DNA from: Adlercreutzia shanghongiae
GTDB lineage: Bacteria; Actinomycetota; Coriobacteriia; Coriobacteriales; Eggerthellaceae
Direction: 5' to 3'
DNA length: 64,000 bases
NCBI RefSeq assembly: GCF_035830635.1
Contig: NZ_JAYMFI010000003.1
Span: 310,001-374,000 of the forward strand
Part shown: positions 1 through 8,652 of the stretch, piece by piece
Layout of the letters: each line of letters starts with the position of its first letter
How positions within the stretch are numbered: position 1 is the first letter of the stretch
Program-made: the position numbers and the translations under genes
The notes under the pieces: model-generated
Databases searched by the model: none
Told to the model about the DNA's origin: nothing
Seen by the model: only the letters and a program-made list of their open reading frames with translations

Positions 1-692
1 AGGGCGTCGGCGTCTACTTCATCAGCCAATCGCCCTCCGACATTCCCGACGAGGTGCTCGCTCAGCTTTCCAACCGCATCCAGCACGGCCTGCGCGCCTA
101 CACGCCCGCCGAGCAGAAAGCGGTGAAGGCGGCCGCAGCGGCCTTCCGCGCGAACCCGGCCTTCGATTCCGCCGAGGCGCTTCTGGAAGTGGGAACCGGC
201 GAGGCGCTGGTGTCGCTGCTGAACGAGGATGGTCAGCCGTGCGTGGTGGAGCGCGCCAAGGTGCTGCCGCCGGAGTGCAATATGGGAGCCGCCAGCGCCG
301 AGACGCTAGCAAAGGTGGCCGAGGCCCAGGCTCAGCTCGTAGAGAAGTACGGCGAGGCTATCGACCGCGAGAGCGCCTACGAGAAGATTGCCGCCGAAAA
401 AAGCGCTGCCGCCGAGGCCGATGAGCTGGCCGCTGAGCGAGCCCAGTTGGAAAAGGAGCGTGCCGCGTTCGAGAAGCAGAAAGCCGCCGAAGAGGCCCGC
501 GTCGCCAAGGCCGCGGCCAAAGAAGAGGAACGCGCTGCCAAGGCCGCAGAAAAGGAGGCCGAGCGTGCGGCCCGCGCCGCCGAGAAGCAGCGCGACCAGG
601 CTATGAAAACGGTCAGTTCCGTCATCGGGCAAATCGGCCGCGAGACCAGCCGCCAGCTTTTGCGTGGACTGTTTGGGAACTTGCGGAAGTAG
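1..692 (+). CDS. HerA-like DUF853 ATPase, C-terminal part (5' truncated)
   Basis: The reading frame is open from base 3, so the gene begins outside the window; the GTG at 54 is internal. The first visible residues (ISQSPSDIPDEVLAQLSNRI) match the end of the HerA/FtsK-like ATPase core of the DUF853 (YjgR) family, where a Gln-Ser pair and a PSDIPDEVL segment follow the last ATPase strand. After about 100 residues the protein becomes an alanine/glutamate/lysine-rich coiled coil (roughly residues 115-195) and ends in a short tail. The Walker motifs are upstream and not seen. Members are predicted DNA-translocating ATPases of uncertain role. It ends 18 bases before the next gene. Confidence 0.85.
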   Translation, partial: GVGVYFISQSPSDIPDEVLAQLSNRIQHGLRAYTPAEQKAVKAAAAAFRANPAFDSAEALLEVGTGEALVSLLNEDGQPCVVERAKVLPPECNMGAASAETLAKVAEAQAQLVEKYGEAIDRESAYEKIAAEKSAAAEADELAAERAQLEKERAAFEKQKAAEEARVAKAAAKEEERAAKAAEKEAERAARAAEKQRDQAMKTVSSVIGQIGRETSRQLLRGLFGNLRK

Positions 693-710
693 GTTAAACC
701 CTGGATTACA

Positions 711-1568
711 ATGGCGCTCATGAATTCGAACGAGCGAGATATTACCCTGCCGCAGCGATCCCTGCGCCTTACCCGTCGCAGCTTTGTTGCCGGAGCTGCG
801 TGCGCTATGGCGGGGCTTCTCGTCGGCTGCGGCTCTTCGTCCGAGCCGTCAAAGGTGGCCGAAATCGCGCCCTATGTGAGCCCCTACGATTGGGCGGGCC
901 TCACCCGCGACGGCGACAAGCTGGAGTATTTCGAAGATGGCGAGCTTCGTTCGCGTTGGGGCATTGACGTGTCGGAGCACCAGGGCAACGACATCGACTG
1001 GTCTGCCGTAGCCGACGCTGGCGTGCAGTTCTCCTTCGCCCGTATTGGCAATCGCGGCGCTACTGAGGGCGCGCTTTCCGCCGACGAGTTCTTCTACCAA
1101 AACGCCATCCGCGCCTGCGAGGCGGGCATCGAGGTGAGCGCCTACTTCTTCTCCCAGGCCATTAACGAGGACGAGGCGCGCGAGGAAGCGGAATTCGCCT
1201 TGGCCAACCTGCGCGAAACCGAAGCCGCCGGTGCCACCTTCGTCTCTGTTGCCTACGACCACGAACCGGTGGAAATCGACGGCGCTCGGGCCAACGGGCT
1301 GTCCGGCGACCAGCTGACCGCCAACGCTCGCGTCTTCTGCGAGGTCATCGCTGCGGCGGGCTATAAGCCCCTGCTCTACGGAAACCAGCGCGATCTGCTG
1401 CGCCTCTCGCCCGAGCTGCGCGAGGCCTACCCCGTGTGGCTTGCCGAATACGGCGCGGAAAGCCCGACGGCACCGTTCGATTTCGTCATCTGGCAGTACA
1501 CCAACGCCGGCTCGGTTCCCGGTATCCCCACCGACGTCGACCTCAACCTGTGGCTGGAGCCGCAATAA
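711..1568 (+). CDS. GH25 lysozyme-like lipoprotein with Tat signal
   Basis: The 285-residue product starts with a signal peptide that has a twin arginine (Arg22-Arg23) and a lipobox ending LVGC with Cys40, so it is probably exported by Tat and lipid-anchored outside the membrane. The rest is a glycoside hydrolase family 25 domain: the first strand is GIDVSEHQG (catalytic-type Asp86), and the second acidic motif is YDHEP near residue 183. The C-terminal FVIWQYT and DVDLNLW segments are the usual end of GH25 enzymes. GH25 enzymes hydrolyse the beta-1,4 bond of peptidoglycan. A second in-frame ATG lies at 720 and neither start has a strong ribosome site, so the N-terminus could be three residues shorter. 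Confidence 0.88.
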   Translation: MALMNSNERDITLPQRSLRLTRRSFVAGAACAMAGLLVGCGSSSEPSKVAEIAPYVSPYDWAGLTRDGDKLEYFEDGELRSRWGIDVSEHQGNDIDWSAVADAGVQFSFARIGNRGATEGALSADEFFYQNAIRACEAGIEVSAYFFSQAINEDEAREEAEFALANLRETEAAGATFVSVAYDHEPVEIDGARANGLSGDQLTANARVFCEVIAAAGYKPLLYGNQRDLLRLSPELREAYPVWLAEYGAESPTAPFDFVIWQYTNAGSVPGIPTDVDLNLWLEPQ

Positions 1569-1610
1569 GGGAATCTTCTTTATAATGGCATTTATACGAA
1601 TCGGTTTGCG

Positions 1611-1719
1611 TGCGCCTCAAATCGTCATTTTCTGCCAAGCTTCTGACCAGGCATTATGCTGAATAACAGCAGGTCAGAGGCTCGTTTTTCGATGGCAGAA
1701 AAAGTCGATTTGAGGCGCA
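1611..1719. repeat. 109-bp imperfect palindrome between two genes
   Basis: A perfect 14-bp arm (1611-1624, tgcgcctcaaatcg) has its inverse at 1706-1719. Inside it, 1628-1637 pairs with 1693-1702, then 1638-1648 pairs with 1672-1682 with one mismatch after a 10-base bulge, and the tip is a small stem (tgctg 1657-1661 with cagca 1667-1671). The whole can fold as one long branched hairpin. It fills the gap between the GH25 gene and the nucleoid-associated gene. No reading frame is evident. It could be a miniature inverted-repeat element, a structured RNA or an elaborate terminator. Confidence 0.8.
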
Positions 1720-1740
1720 TACCCTTGGAAAGAGAGCTCC

Positions 1741-2802
1741 ATGATCATCAACAACGCCATTCTGCACGTGTTCGATTTCGTGTCTTGCGTGAACGTGTTC
1801 GCCCAAGCGCCGATGGATTTCGCGAACAAGACGGCCAAGCGCTACGTCACATCTCAGGCCAAGCGCGCGCTGAGCAACCTGGATAGCAAGCGCGGCACCT
1901 TCGCGGCCAACAGCCTGTTTGCCGAGGAGCTGCGCGCCTACTTCCGCGGCGAGCGCGATTTCGTGGGGTTGTCCCAGCAAATTGGCGAGTTTGTTGTGGG
2001 CGAGCTGTCGCGCATGGAGAAGACTCCCTCCACCGACCTGCTCGTCATCGACTTCGAAGGCGATACCGACCAAACCGTGCGCGAGATGACCGACGAGGAG
2101 GCCGAGGCTGCCTACAAGGCCCGTGGTCCGCGCTACTTCGCCATCATCTTGCTGGAGAGCCGCCAGGCCTACATGCACGAGGTGGGTAGCAATGACTTCG
2201 GCGATACGGCTACCACCATCGCGCGGCATCATGCCATTCTGCCGAATCCGTCGCAGAAGGTGGCGTCCTTCGCGCTCATTTCTGCCGATGACATGGCTGT
2301 GTGGTTCGTGGACAAAGAGCGCGAAATCGCCGGCGAGAAGCGCTGGTTCATTCCCGATGACCTACTGCAGTGCTCCATGGAAGCCTCGTCGCGCGAAGTG
2401 CTTGAGGCGGTGACCACGGTGGTGGAAGAGGTGGCCGAGGAGTTCGGTGCCAACACCGCTGTGGCCCTATCGCGTGCCAAGGCCTACGTGGCCGAAAACG
2501 CCGACGAATCCGATGAGGTGGACGCACACGAGCTGGGTCGCGAGGTGTTCGCCGACCAGCCGCGCGTGGCCGAGCGCTTCGAACGCGCCGTGGGCGAGGG
2601 CGCTATCCCCGAGCGCGTCGTGGTGGAGAAGGTCGTGGCCAAGCGCGTGACCCGCAACCACAAAATTCGTACCGATACGGGCATCGAGGTCACCTTCCCC
2701 GCCGAGTACGGCGAGAACTCCGATTTCATCGAGTTCTTCAGCACCCCCGACGGGCGCATTGAAATCGCACTCAAGAATATCGGCTCCATAGAGAACCGCT
2801 AG
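1741..2802 (+). CDS. nucleoid-associated protein (37-kDa NdpA family)
   Basis: The 353-residue product fits the PF04245 nucleoid-associated family in length and layout. It starts MIINNAILHVFDF, followed by a helical segment with AKRYVTSQAKRAL and a central acidic stretch LLVIDFEGD. The middle holds HHAILPNPSQKVASFALIS, and the C-terminal half is rich in charged helices before a KHKIRTDTGIEVTFPAEY-like beta region. Family members bind the nucleoid in proteobacteria; in Gram-positives the role is less clear. Its start lies 21 bases after the right arm of the upstream palindrome and has a GAGAG-type ribosome site. Confidence 0.85.
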   Translation: MIINNAILHVFDFVSCVNVFAQAPMDFANKTAKRYVTSQAKRALSNLDSKRGTFAANSLFAEELRAYFRGERDFVGLSQQIGEFVVGELSRMEKTPSTDLLVIDFEGDTDQTVREMTDEEAEAAYKARGPRYFAIILLESRQAYMHEVGSNDFGDTATTIARHHAILPNPSQKVASFALISADDMAVWFVDKEREIAGEKRWFIPDDLLQCSMEASSREVLEAVTTVVEEVAEEFGANTAVALSRAKAYVAENADESDEVDAHELGREVFADQPRVAERFERAVGEGAIPERVVVEKVVAKRVTRNHKIRTDTGIEVTFPAEYGENSDFIEFFSTPDGRIEIALKNIGSIENR

Positions 2803-2929
2803 AGCAAAACGACGCTGTGCCATCGGAAAAAGCGAAGGCCGCACCGGGTTCAAGAGGGCTAGAATGGGGAGCGATTTTTTGAGCCTGCAGGTGCCGACCA
2901 TGCGGCCGGCTGATTTCGAAGGGACGCTC

Positions 2930-3787
2930 ATGACAAACCTCTACGAACGCGAAGGTGCCTACATCCCCCGTGTCGCTGCCATCCACGACCTGTGCGGCTA
3001 CGGCAAGTGCTCGCTCGGCGTGGCCATTCCCGTGCTGTCGGCGGCTGGTTGCGACGTGTGCCCGGTGCCCACGGGCCTGTTCTCCAGCCACACGGCCTTC
3101 CCCGGCTGGTACATGCACGACACCACCGACATTTTGGGCGACTATCTGGCGGCCTGGGCCGGCATCGGCGTGGAGTTGGACGCGGTGTACTCCGGGTTCC
3201 TCGGCGCGCCGGAGCAGGTGGACATCATCCGGCACGTGTGGGACACCTACCCGGATGCCCTGCGCGTGGTGGATCCGGTCATGGCCGACCACGGGAAGGT
3301 GTATCCCACCTACACCCCCGAGCTGGTGGCGGCCATGTGCGAGCTGGCCAACGGGGCCGACATCCTCACGCCGAACCTCACCGAGGCGGCCATCATCTTG
3401 GGCCGCGAGTGGGAAGGCGCCGACGTGGATGAGGAAACCGTGCGCGCCATGATGCTGGAGCTGCGCGAGCGCGGCGCGAAGAACGTGGTGCTGAAGGGCA
3501 TCGAGCACGGCGACGGGCTCATCCACAACTACGTGTGGGGCGACTCGGTGGACTTCACCGAGACCACCAACGCCAAGCTGCCCTACATGCTCCACGGCAC
3601 CGGCGACGTGTTCGCGAGCACCCTTCTGGCCGCGGTGATGGCCGGGCGCGATTTGGCCGAGGCCACGCGCTTCGCCGCCGACTTCACGGCCGACGCCATG
3701 GTGGTGTCTGCCAAGCAGCCTAACTTCGAGGCCCGCGGCGTAAGCTTCGAGCCGTTGCTGGGCAAGGTGTCCGACCTTCTGGGGTAA
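2930..3787 (+). CDS. pyridoxamine/pyridoxal kinase (PfkB/ThiD superfamily)
   Basis: I chose the ATG at 2930 because GAAGGGA lies just upstream; the longer frame from 2864 adds 22 unlikely residues. The product has 285 residues and the ribokinase-fold motifs of vitamin B6 kinases: an N-terminal HDLCGYGKCSLG loop, a substrate-side PTGLFSSHT, VVDPVMADHGK, ILTPNLTEA, and the anion-hole/catalytic GTGDVFAS near residue 223. It should phosphorylate pyridoxamine, pyridoxal or pyridoxine at the 5' position with ATP in the cytosol. A role as hydroxymethylpyrimidine kinase is possible but the N-terminal motif favours B6. It stands alone and is followed by a hairpin at 3801-3828. Confidence 0.85.
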   Translation: MTNLYEREGAYIPRVAAIHDLCGYGKCSLGVAIPVLSAAGCDVCPVPTGLFSSHTAFPGWYMHDTTDILGDYLAAWAGIGVELDAVYSGFLGAPEQVDIIRHVWDTYPDALRVVDPVMADHGKVYPTYTPELVAAMCELANGADILTPNLTEAAIILGREWEGADVDEETVRAMMLELRERGAKNVVLKGIEHGDGLIHNYVWGDSVDFTETTNAKLPYMLHGTGDVFASTLLAAVMAGRDLAEATRFAADFTADAMVVSAKQPNFEARGVSFEPLLGKVSDLLG

Positions 3788-3800
3788 GCCCGATCGCAAG

Positions 3801-3828
3801 AAGCGCCCCGCGGAGGGGCGGGGCGCTT
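3801..3828. terminator. hairpin between convergent genes
   Basis: An 11-bp perfect stem (3801-3811 with 3818-3828, arm aagcgccccgc) encloses a 6-base loop. It lies between the ends of the B6 kinase and the reverse-strand reductase, so it may stop transcription from both sides. There is no clear T-run on either strand. Confidence 0.6.
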
Positions 3829-3952
3829 GGAGGGGGAGGGTAAGTTTTGAGGCGAGCGTTCGGGCGCCGGCCGTAAGGCCTGCGCCCGACGGCGGAGAAT
3901 CAGCGAACTGATGGCCTGCGCGGCTGGATGCCCGCTGATTCGCGTTTGCTCG

Positions 3953-5800
3953 CTAGTTCGTGGCGGCGTGCTTGCCGGCCACGCGGCCGCTGGTCATGGC
4001 GTTGCCCATGTTGTTGCCGGCCGAGGGGCAGTTGTAGGCGTTGCCGTAGCGCTCGCCCATGGTGTTGCCCACGGCGTACAGGCCGGGAATCACCGCGTTC
4101 TTGTCGGCGGTCAGCACCTGGTAGTTGCCGTTCACGCACAGGCCGGCCAGGGTGTTCAGGCCCGGACCGTACAGGTTCGGGGTGTTCTGGGCGGCAATGT
4201 AGAACGGAGCCTCGTCGATAGGGATGAGGTTATTGGCCGGCTTGCCGAAGTCGGTGTCCTTGCCGGCGGCGCACAGCTCGTTGTAGCGCTCCACGGCGGC
4301 CTTCGCGTTCTCCAGGGCCTCGCCTTCCAAGCCGGCGTTCTTCAGCACCTCTTCCACCGTGCTGCCCACGAACACGTCGTTGGTCATGGCCATGCCGCGG
4401 TTGGCGATCTCCAGACCGCGCACGTTCACGGTGCCGGCCGCCGGGTCAGCGGCATCCATCTGGGCTTGATATTCCTCGATGCCCTCGGGGAAGCCCCAGT
4501 TGGGAGCGCCGTGGTCCAGGCCGCCTGCCTTAATGTAGTCCATGTGCTTCTTGTCCATAATGGCGAAGTTGCCGCGCATGGCGCCTTCCAGATTGATGGG
4601 CTGGCGCACCGACTGAGCCAGCACTAGGCCGGCGAAGGACTCGTTCATGAAGCGCTCGCCCTTGCAGTTCAGCCACAGGCAGGGCGTAGAACCCCAGGGG
4701 CCGAAGGAGATGGAGGGAGCGTCGCCGGCCACGGGACGCGGGTGGCTCTCGATGGCACCGCCGGCCCAGCAGCCCATCTTGTGGCCCGAGCCGTCGCAGT
4801 CGGTCATGCCGGTCAGCATCTCGCGATCGACGCCGTGGCGCATGGCGTTCTCGGCGCACTCGCTGCACAGCTCCCACACCATGTCGGTGTTGGCACCGAA
4901 GTCGCCGGTGGCCAGGATGACGCCCTTGGCGGCGTTGAACTGCACGTAGTTGCCGTCGGCGTCCTGGGCGATAACCCCGGTCACGGCGCCGGACTCGTCG
5001 TTTACGCAGCGCACGGCGGTCATGCCGCAGTTCCATACGGCGCCCAGATCCTCGGCGGCGTCGCGGCAGTAGGTCTCGATCTCAGTCAGGCGCGAGATGC
5101 CGGTCAGGCCGGCCTTGCCCACGGGCTGGGCGTTCTGCGTGCCCACGGTCTGCACGGTGGAGGCCCACATCTTGTAGCCGGAAATCTCCACCGGGTAATC
5201 GGAGCCGTTGGGCTTGTCGTAGGCGATCTGCACGATGCACTCGTTGCCCGCGTAGTCGAACACGTTGGAGGTGTCGGGAATAAGCGACGCCAGATTGTCC
5301 ATCATCTCTCCGGAGTTGTACACGAACGAGCGGATGACCTCGGTGTTGCAGCGGCCATTGGCGCGGCGCACGTACTCGTTCACGATCTCGTCCAGATCGT
5401 ACGGGCCGAAGCCCCAGCTCTGCAGCAGCTCGGAGTTGTAGGAGCAGATGTCGTCGCCGCGGTAGACGATCTCGCCGTCGTTGTGCTTCTCGATGACGGC
5501 CACCTTCGCGCCCTGCTGGGCTGCGGCCAAGGCTGCCTGGGTGCCGGCATGGCCGCCGCCGACCACAACTACGTCGAAGTCCTGGGTGTCGGCAACATCG
5601 GCGATTTCGGGGGCGGCGCCCAGCCAATCCTCGTCGCACATATAGAAGTCGGGGCGAGTGGCGGCAGTGCCGGTGGTGCTCAGCTCGCCGGTGGCGGCGG
5701 CTTCCGTCTTCGCCTGGGGCGCGCAGCCGGCCAGACCCATCACGCCCAGCACGCCTGCGGCGCCGGCACCCACGATGAAGTTCCTACGAGACAGTTCCAT
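3953..5800 (-). CDS. Tat-exported FAD-dependent oxidoreductase (fumarate reductase/flavocytochrome c-like)
   Basis: The 615-residue product begins with a Tat signal (SRRNFIVGAGAAG, Arg5-Arg6, followed by a hydrophobic stretch ending AGCA), so it should act outside the membrane. A Rossmann FAD site follows (DVVVVGGGHAGTQAALAAA near residue 80). The C-terminal GLYAVGNTMGERYGNAYNCPSAGNN segment is the usual end of the FAD_binding_2 domain. It lacks the N-terminal haem or FMN-binding domain found in many relatives, so it must receive electrons from a separate donor. Such proteins are often expanded in Eggerthellaceae and reduce diverse organic acceptors; the substrate cannot be told from sequence. 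An AAGGAG site at 5809-5814 fixes the start. The divergent LuxR-type gene at 6200 is its likely regulator. Confidence 0.85.
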   Translation of the reverse strand: MELSRRNFIVGAGAAGVLGVMGLAGCAPQAKTEAAATGELSTTGTAATRPDFYMCDEDWLGAAPEIADVADTQDFDVVVVGGGHAGTQAALAAAQQGAKVAVIEKHNDGEIVYRGDDICSYNSELLQSWGFGPYDLDEIVNEYVRRANGRCNTEVIRSFVYNSGEMMDNLASLIPDTSNVFDYAGNECIVQIAYDKPNGSDYPVEISGYKMWASTVQTVGTQNAQPVGKAGLTGISRLTEIETYCRDAAEDLGAVWNCGMTAVRCVNDESGAVTGVIAQDADGNYVQFNAAKGVILATGDFGANTDMVWELCSECAENAMRHGVDREMLTGMTDCDGSGHKMGCWAGGAIESHPRPVAGDAPSISFGPWGSTPCLWLNCKGERFMNESFAGLVLAQSVRQPINLEGAMRGNFAIMDKKHMDYIKAGGLDHGAPNWGFPEGIEEYQAQMDAADPAAGTVNVRGLEIANRGMAMTNDVFVGSTVEEVLKNAGLEGEALENAKAAVERYNELCAAGKDTDFGKPANNLIPIDEAPFYIAAQNTPNLYGPGLNTLAGLCVNGNYQVLTADKNAVIPGLYAVGNTMGERYGNAYNCPSAGNNMGNAMTSGRVAGKHAATN

Positions 5801-6199
5801 GATTCCCTCTCCTTATCAATCGACTATCGGAATCGGCAGCGCGGCGGTTGAAGCCGGCCTCGCTGCGGGTCGCGCAGCGGCGAATCCGTTGCGCTGCGCC
5901 CATCATGCCGCGCCGACTCGTGCGCTGCCATCCGAAAAAGCGTCGATATTTCCCGTTCAAGGTGGTTGGAACGCCTCAACGCTTTTACGTATTTTCTCAT
6001 TGAGTCTCGGAGTTTTCCCAGGTGAGGCAAGTTGCAGGGAATAATCTTGAGCAAATGCCTGGTATAATGCCCCGAGCATCACCGGGCTGTCTCCTGCGCG
6101 CTCGGGCGATGGTTTGGGAGTGGGAAGATCCGCGCGCGGGGCTGCGATGCGGGAAGGTCGCGCAGTTCGGCAATTGTCGCGCGGGAGAGGGAGAGGCGC
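5801..6199. other. divergent intergenic region between reductase and regulator
   Basis: This 399-base gap holds the ribosome site of the reverse-strand reductase (5809-5814) and an extended -10 element for the forward gene (6060-6068). I see no reading frame with coding character and no long palindrome, so the binding site of the neighbouring LuxR-type protein is not obvious. Confidence 0.6.
6060..6068 (+). promoter_or_regulatory. extended -10 promoter of the LuxR-type gene
   Basis: TGGTATAAT gives a perfect -10 hexamer (6063-6068) with the TGn extension at 6060-6062. No good -35 lies 17 bases upstream, as is usual for extended -10 promoters. The first gene downstream starts at 6200, leaving a leader of about 125 bases. 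Confidence 0.4.
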
Positions 6200-7801
6200 A
6201 TGATGACGAAGTCCTTTGCGGCGGCCGTGAGGCCCCGGCCGTCCCGCGGGCTGTTGGTCCTGCTGGTGCTGGGGTTGGCGGGATTGTTCTCGTCGCTGCT
6301 CATCTATTCGGGAACGGTCATCGGCTTCTTGCGATTTCCCGTGTTCAGAATCGATGTGGCTCCTGCGGGTTTCATGGGGCTGTTCGCCGAGACTACCTTG
6401 CTCGTGGCCACTCTGGTGGGCGTCGCGTTGGTGGCGGTAAGCGCCCGGCGTATTCGACCCATCCCCTTCACGGCTTTGGGGGCCTGCGCTGCCGTGGCGT
6501 ATTTGTGCTGTGCTCTGGGCTTCGGATTCGCGTGCTACTTCGCCGTTGACGTGCCGGCGGTGTACCCTTTGCTGGGCGTTGCCGCGGGTGTGGCCGACGG
6601 TGGGCTGGTGCTGGTGTGGGGGCGCGTGTGCGCCCGGCGCCTGTCCATGCGCTTGGCGCTTGTGATGGTGGGAGCGGCCTCGGCGTTGTCGGCGGGGATT
6701 GATTTTCTGTACGGTTGCCTGCCGCTGGAAGGCATGCTGGCTTTGCTGTTCGTGTGCTCGGCCCTGGCGGTTGTGATTCCCCTGGCGGTTCACGAACCCC
6801 AAATGGCGGAAGGGGCCTTCGAGTCCGAAAGTCTTTCGGACGCGGTGTCCAGCGCGCCGGAAGAGGGCCACCCCACGCTCGAGTCGCGCCCGGCTTTGGC
6901 GTCGTTGTTCGATGTGGCGGGGATGTCCAGCTTGGGGCTGGTGGCGTTCGCCTTCGTTATGGCGGTGATGCGCACGGCCTTCAACGAGGGCCAGGGCGCG
7001 TACCTGGGGGCCTTGGCGCTGTCGGGGGCGGGCATCGTGGTCTTCGCGCTGCTGAAGCGCGGGCCCTTTCTGCTGCCCGGCGGCCTGCAGCAGACTTTTC
7101 TGCCCATCTGCGCCCTGGTGGTGCTGGCGGGCGGCAGCATCACGGCCACGTTGGATGCGGGGGCGGCGGTGTCGGATTGGCTGACCTACGGGCTGTACTC
7201 GGTGGCTGCTGTGCTGACCCTGGCCACGCTGTGCGCCGTGGCCCATGCGGGGGAGTTCTCGGCCGACTTGGTGTTCTCGGTGGCGCTGTGCGCGTTTTGC
7301 GGCGCATCGTTTATCGGTCAGCAGGTAGGCGGGGCGCTGCCCGACGAGATGATTTCCGTAGCCGTTACCGTCACTACCACGTTGTATGCCTTTGCGCTGG
7401 TGCTGGTGTCCTATGTGCGTCGGCGGTCGGAGGCGCAAGGCGCTTTGTCCGAAGCCGATGGCGCCTTGCCGGTGGAGGATCGAGCCGTTTGGGGCGGCGG
7501 CCCTGCCGATGGCGCTGCTTCGGAAATGGGCGTCGCTCTTTCTCCCGAAGTTTCGGGCGCATCCGTTGTCGCGGAAGCCGCCAGCTTGGCGCAACGGTGC
7601 GCTGCGCTGGCCGCCGCGCATGGCCTGACGGCTCGCGAGCGCGAGATTCTGCCGTATTTGGCCGAGGGGCACAACGGGTCTTACATCGCCAGCGTGCTGT
7701 TCATCTCGCCGAACACGGCCCGTACGCACATCCACAACATCTACCGCAAGCTGGACGTATCCTCCCGCGAGGACATTCTGCGGCTGACACGATCAAGATG
7801 A
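6200..7801 (+). CDS. LuxR-family regulator with large membrane N-terminus
   Basis: The 533-residue product has about 400 residues of alternating hydrophobic segments (roughly ten to twelve membrane helices), a charged linker, and a C-terminal LuxR DNA-binding domain at about residues 470-530 (LTAREREILPYLAEG, then SPNTARTHIHNIYRKLDV). There is no receiver or nucleotide-binding domain. Regulators of this shape are typical of Eggerthellaceae and usually sit beside exported reductases or carriers, so this one probably senses a compound at the membrane and controls the divergent reductase at 3953-5800. GAGAGG precedes two adjacent ATGs (6200 and 6203); either could be used. Confidence 0.87.
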   Translation: MMTKSFAAAVRPRPSRGLLVLLVLGLAGLFSSLLIYSGTVIGFLRFPVFRIDVAPAGFMGLFAETTLLVATLVGVALVAVSARRIRPIPFTALGACAAVAYLCCALGFGFACYFAVDVPAVYPLLGVAAGVADGGLVLVWGRVCARRLSMRLALVMVGAASALSAGIDFLYGCLPLEGMLALLFVCSALAVVIPLAVHEPQMAEGAFESESLSDAVSSAPEEGHPTLESRPALASLFDVAGMSSLGLVAFAFVMAVMRTAFNEGQGAYLGALALSGAGIVVFALLKRGPFLLPGGLQQTFLPICALVVLAGGSITATLDAGAAVSDWLTYGLYSVAAVLTLATLCAVAHAGEFSADLVFSVALCAFCGASFIGQQVGGALPDEMISVAVTVTTTLYAFALVLVSYVRRRSEAQGALSEADGALPVEDRAVWGGGPADGAASEMGVALSPEVSGASVVAEAASLAQRCAALAAAHGLTAREREILPYLAEGHNGSYIASVLFISPNTARTHIHNIYRKLDVSSREDILRLTRSR

Positions 7802-7848
7802 TTGACGACTACTCTCGGTTGCCATAGAATGTCATACGTCAGACATTC
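7802..7848 (+). promoter_or_regulatory. promoter and operator of the RHH/PIN toxin-antitoxin operon
   Basis: TTGACG (7802-7807) and TAGAAT (7825-7830) are exactly 17 bases apart. GAATGTC (7827-7833) and GACATTC (7842-7848) form a palindrome that overlaps the -10 and the start site. This is the expected position for autorepression by the ribbon-helix-helix antitoxin encoded just downstream. AGGAGGGG at 7857-7864 is the ribosome site. Confidence 0.75.
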
Positions 7849-7868
7849 TTGATGGCAGGAGGGGTTCT

Positions 7869-8183
7869 ATGAGCAGAATGGTTTCCGCGCGTATCCCCGA
7901 TGCCCTGTTCGATCAGGGCTGCGCTCGCTTGGAGGAGCTGGGGGCAACTCAGACCCAGCTTGTCAAGGCCGCTTTCGATTACCTGCTGGCGGAGCGATCC
8001 CTGCCGTATGCGCCGTCGAGTAAGAAAAAGGCGGTTCGGAAGGAGCTTTCTCCCGAGCAACGGCGGCTGTTCTCGGCCAAGCTGTCGTCGTGCCAGCTGG
8101 GCATCGACATCCCCTCCGATGTGGCCTACGCCAAGAAGGTGGCCCACGAAGCGCGGGAGGCCAAGTATGAAGCTGTTTCTTGA
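7869..8183 (+). CDS. ribbon-helix-helix antitoxin (RelB/DinJ-like)
   Basis: The 104-residue product starts MSRMVSARIPDALFDQG, a beta strand plus first helix typical of RelB/DinJ antitoxins that dimerise to bind DNA. The C-terminal half is basic and charged and would wrap the toxin. Its last 17 bases overlap the PIN gene, which implies translational coupling. A 17-bp-spaced promoter with a palindrome lies directly upstream (7802-7848). It should repress its own operon and neutralise the PIN nuclease. Confidence 0.82.
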   Translation: MSRMVSARIPDALFDQGCARLEELGATQTQLVKAAFDYLLAERSLPYAPSSKKKAVRKELSPEQRRLFSAKLSSCQLGIDIPSDVAYAKKVAHEAREAKYEAVS

Positions 8184-8625
8184 CACCAACGCCCTTATCG
8201 ATCTGACGGCGCCGCGTGAACCTTATGCCTCAGATGTGAGGCGGCTCTGCCTCGCCGCCCATTTCGGAGACGTTCAGCTCTGGACGACCACGCAATCCTA
8301 TGCCGACGCCTACTATGTTCTGTGCCGAAGCGCCTCGGAGTCGGAGGTCAAGCAGGCGCTTATCGCGACACTGGAGTTCTTTCTCGTCTCGGGGACGTTC
8401 GCTGCCGATTTGAAGCCGGCGCTCCAGTCGGAGTGGCGCGATGTGAAAGATTACCTGATCGCCCATGCGGCTTTGCGTAGCGGCGCGGAGCTCTTTATCA
8501 CGCGCGATAGCGAGCTGGCGGATAAGAGCCCCGTGAGGGCGATGACCGCGGCGGAAGCACTGCACTATTTGGAAGATGAGCTGGGCCTCGTGTACGACGA
8601 GATTTCGCTGGCGCCGGAGGATTAG
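8167..8625 (+). CDS. PIN-domain toxin ribonuclease
   Basis: I start this gene at the ATG at 8167, inside the antitoxin gene; longer frames from 7900 are only antisense-like extensions. The 152-residue product has PIN-fold landmarks: the first-strand aspartate in MKLFLDTNALID (Asp6), a polar SYADAYYVL helix where an acidic residue is expected (Asp47), DVKDYLIAHAA (Asp92/Asp95), and FITRDSEL (Asp114). PIN toxins of VapC type cut RNA with Mg2+ or Mn2+. The partner here is a RelB-like rather than a VapB/AbrB antitoxin, a common combination in Gram-positives. Confidence 0.85.
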   Translation: MKLFLDTNALIDLTAPREPYASDVRRLCLAAHFGDVQLWTTTQSYADAYYVLCRSASESEVKQALIATLEFFLVSGTFAADLKPALQSEWRDVKDYLIAHAALRSGAELFITRDSELADKSPVRAMTAAEALHYLEDELGLVYDEISLAPED

Positions 8626-8652
8626 GAGCGGAATGTTCCGAGAGGTTCTGGG

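Noticed and set aside
2864..2929. Longer start for the B6 kinase
   Set aside because: The extra 22 residues do not resemble the family, and a good GAAGGGA site directly precedes the ATG at 2930.
5957..7735. 592-codon reverse frame opposite the LuxR-type gene
   Set aside because: Its translation is Gln/Arg/His-rich without domains, while the forward frame has a complete LuxR helix-turn-helix and membrane segments.
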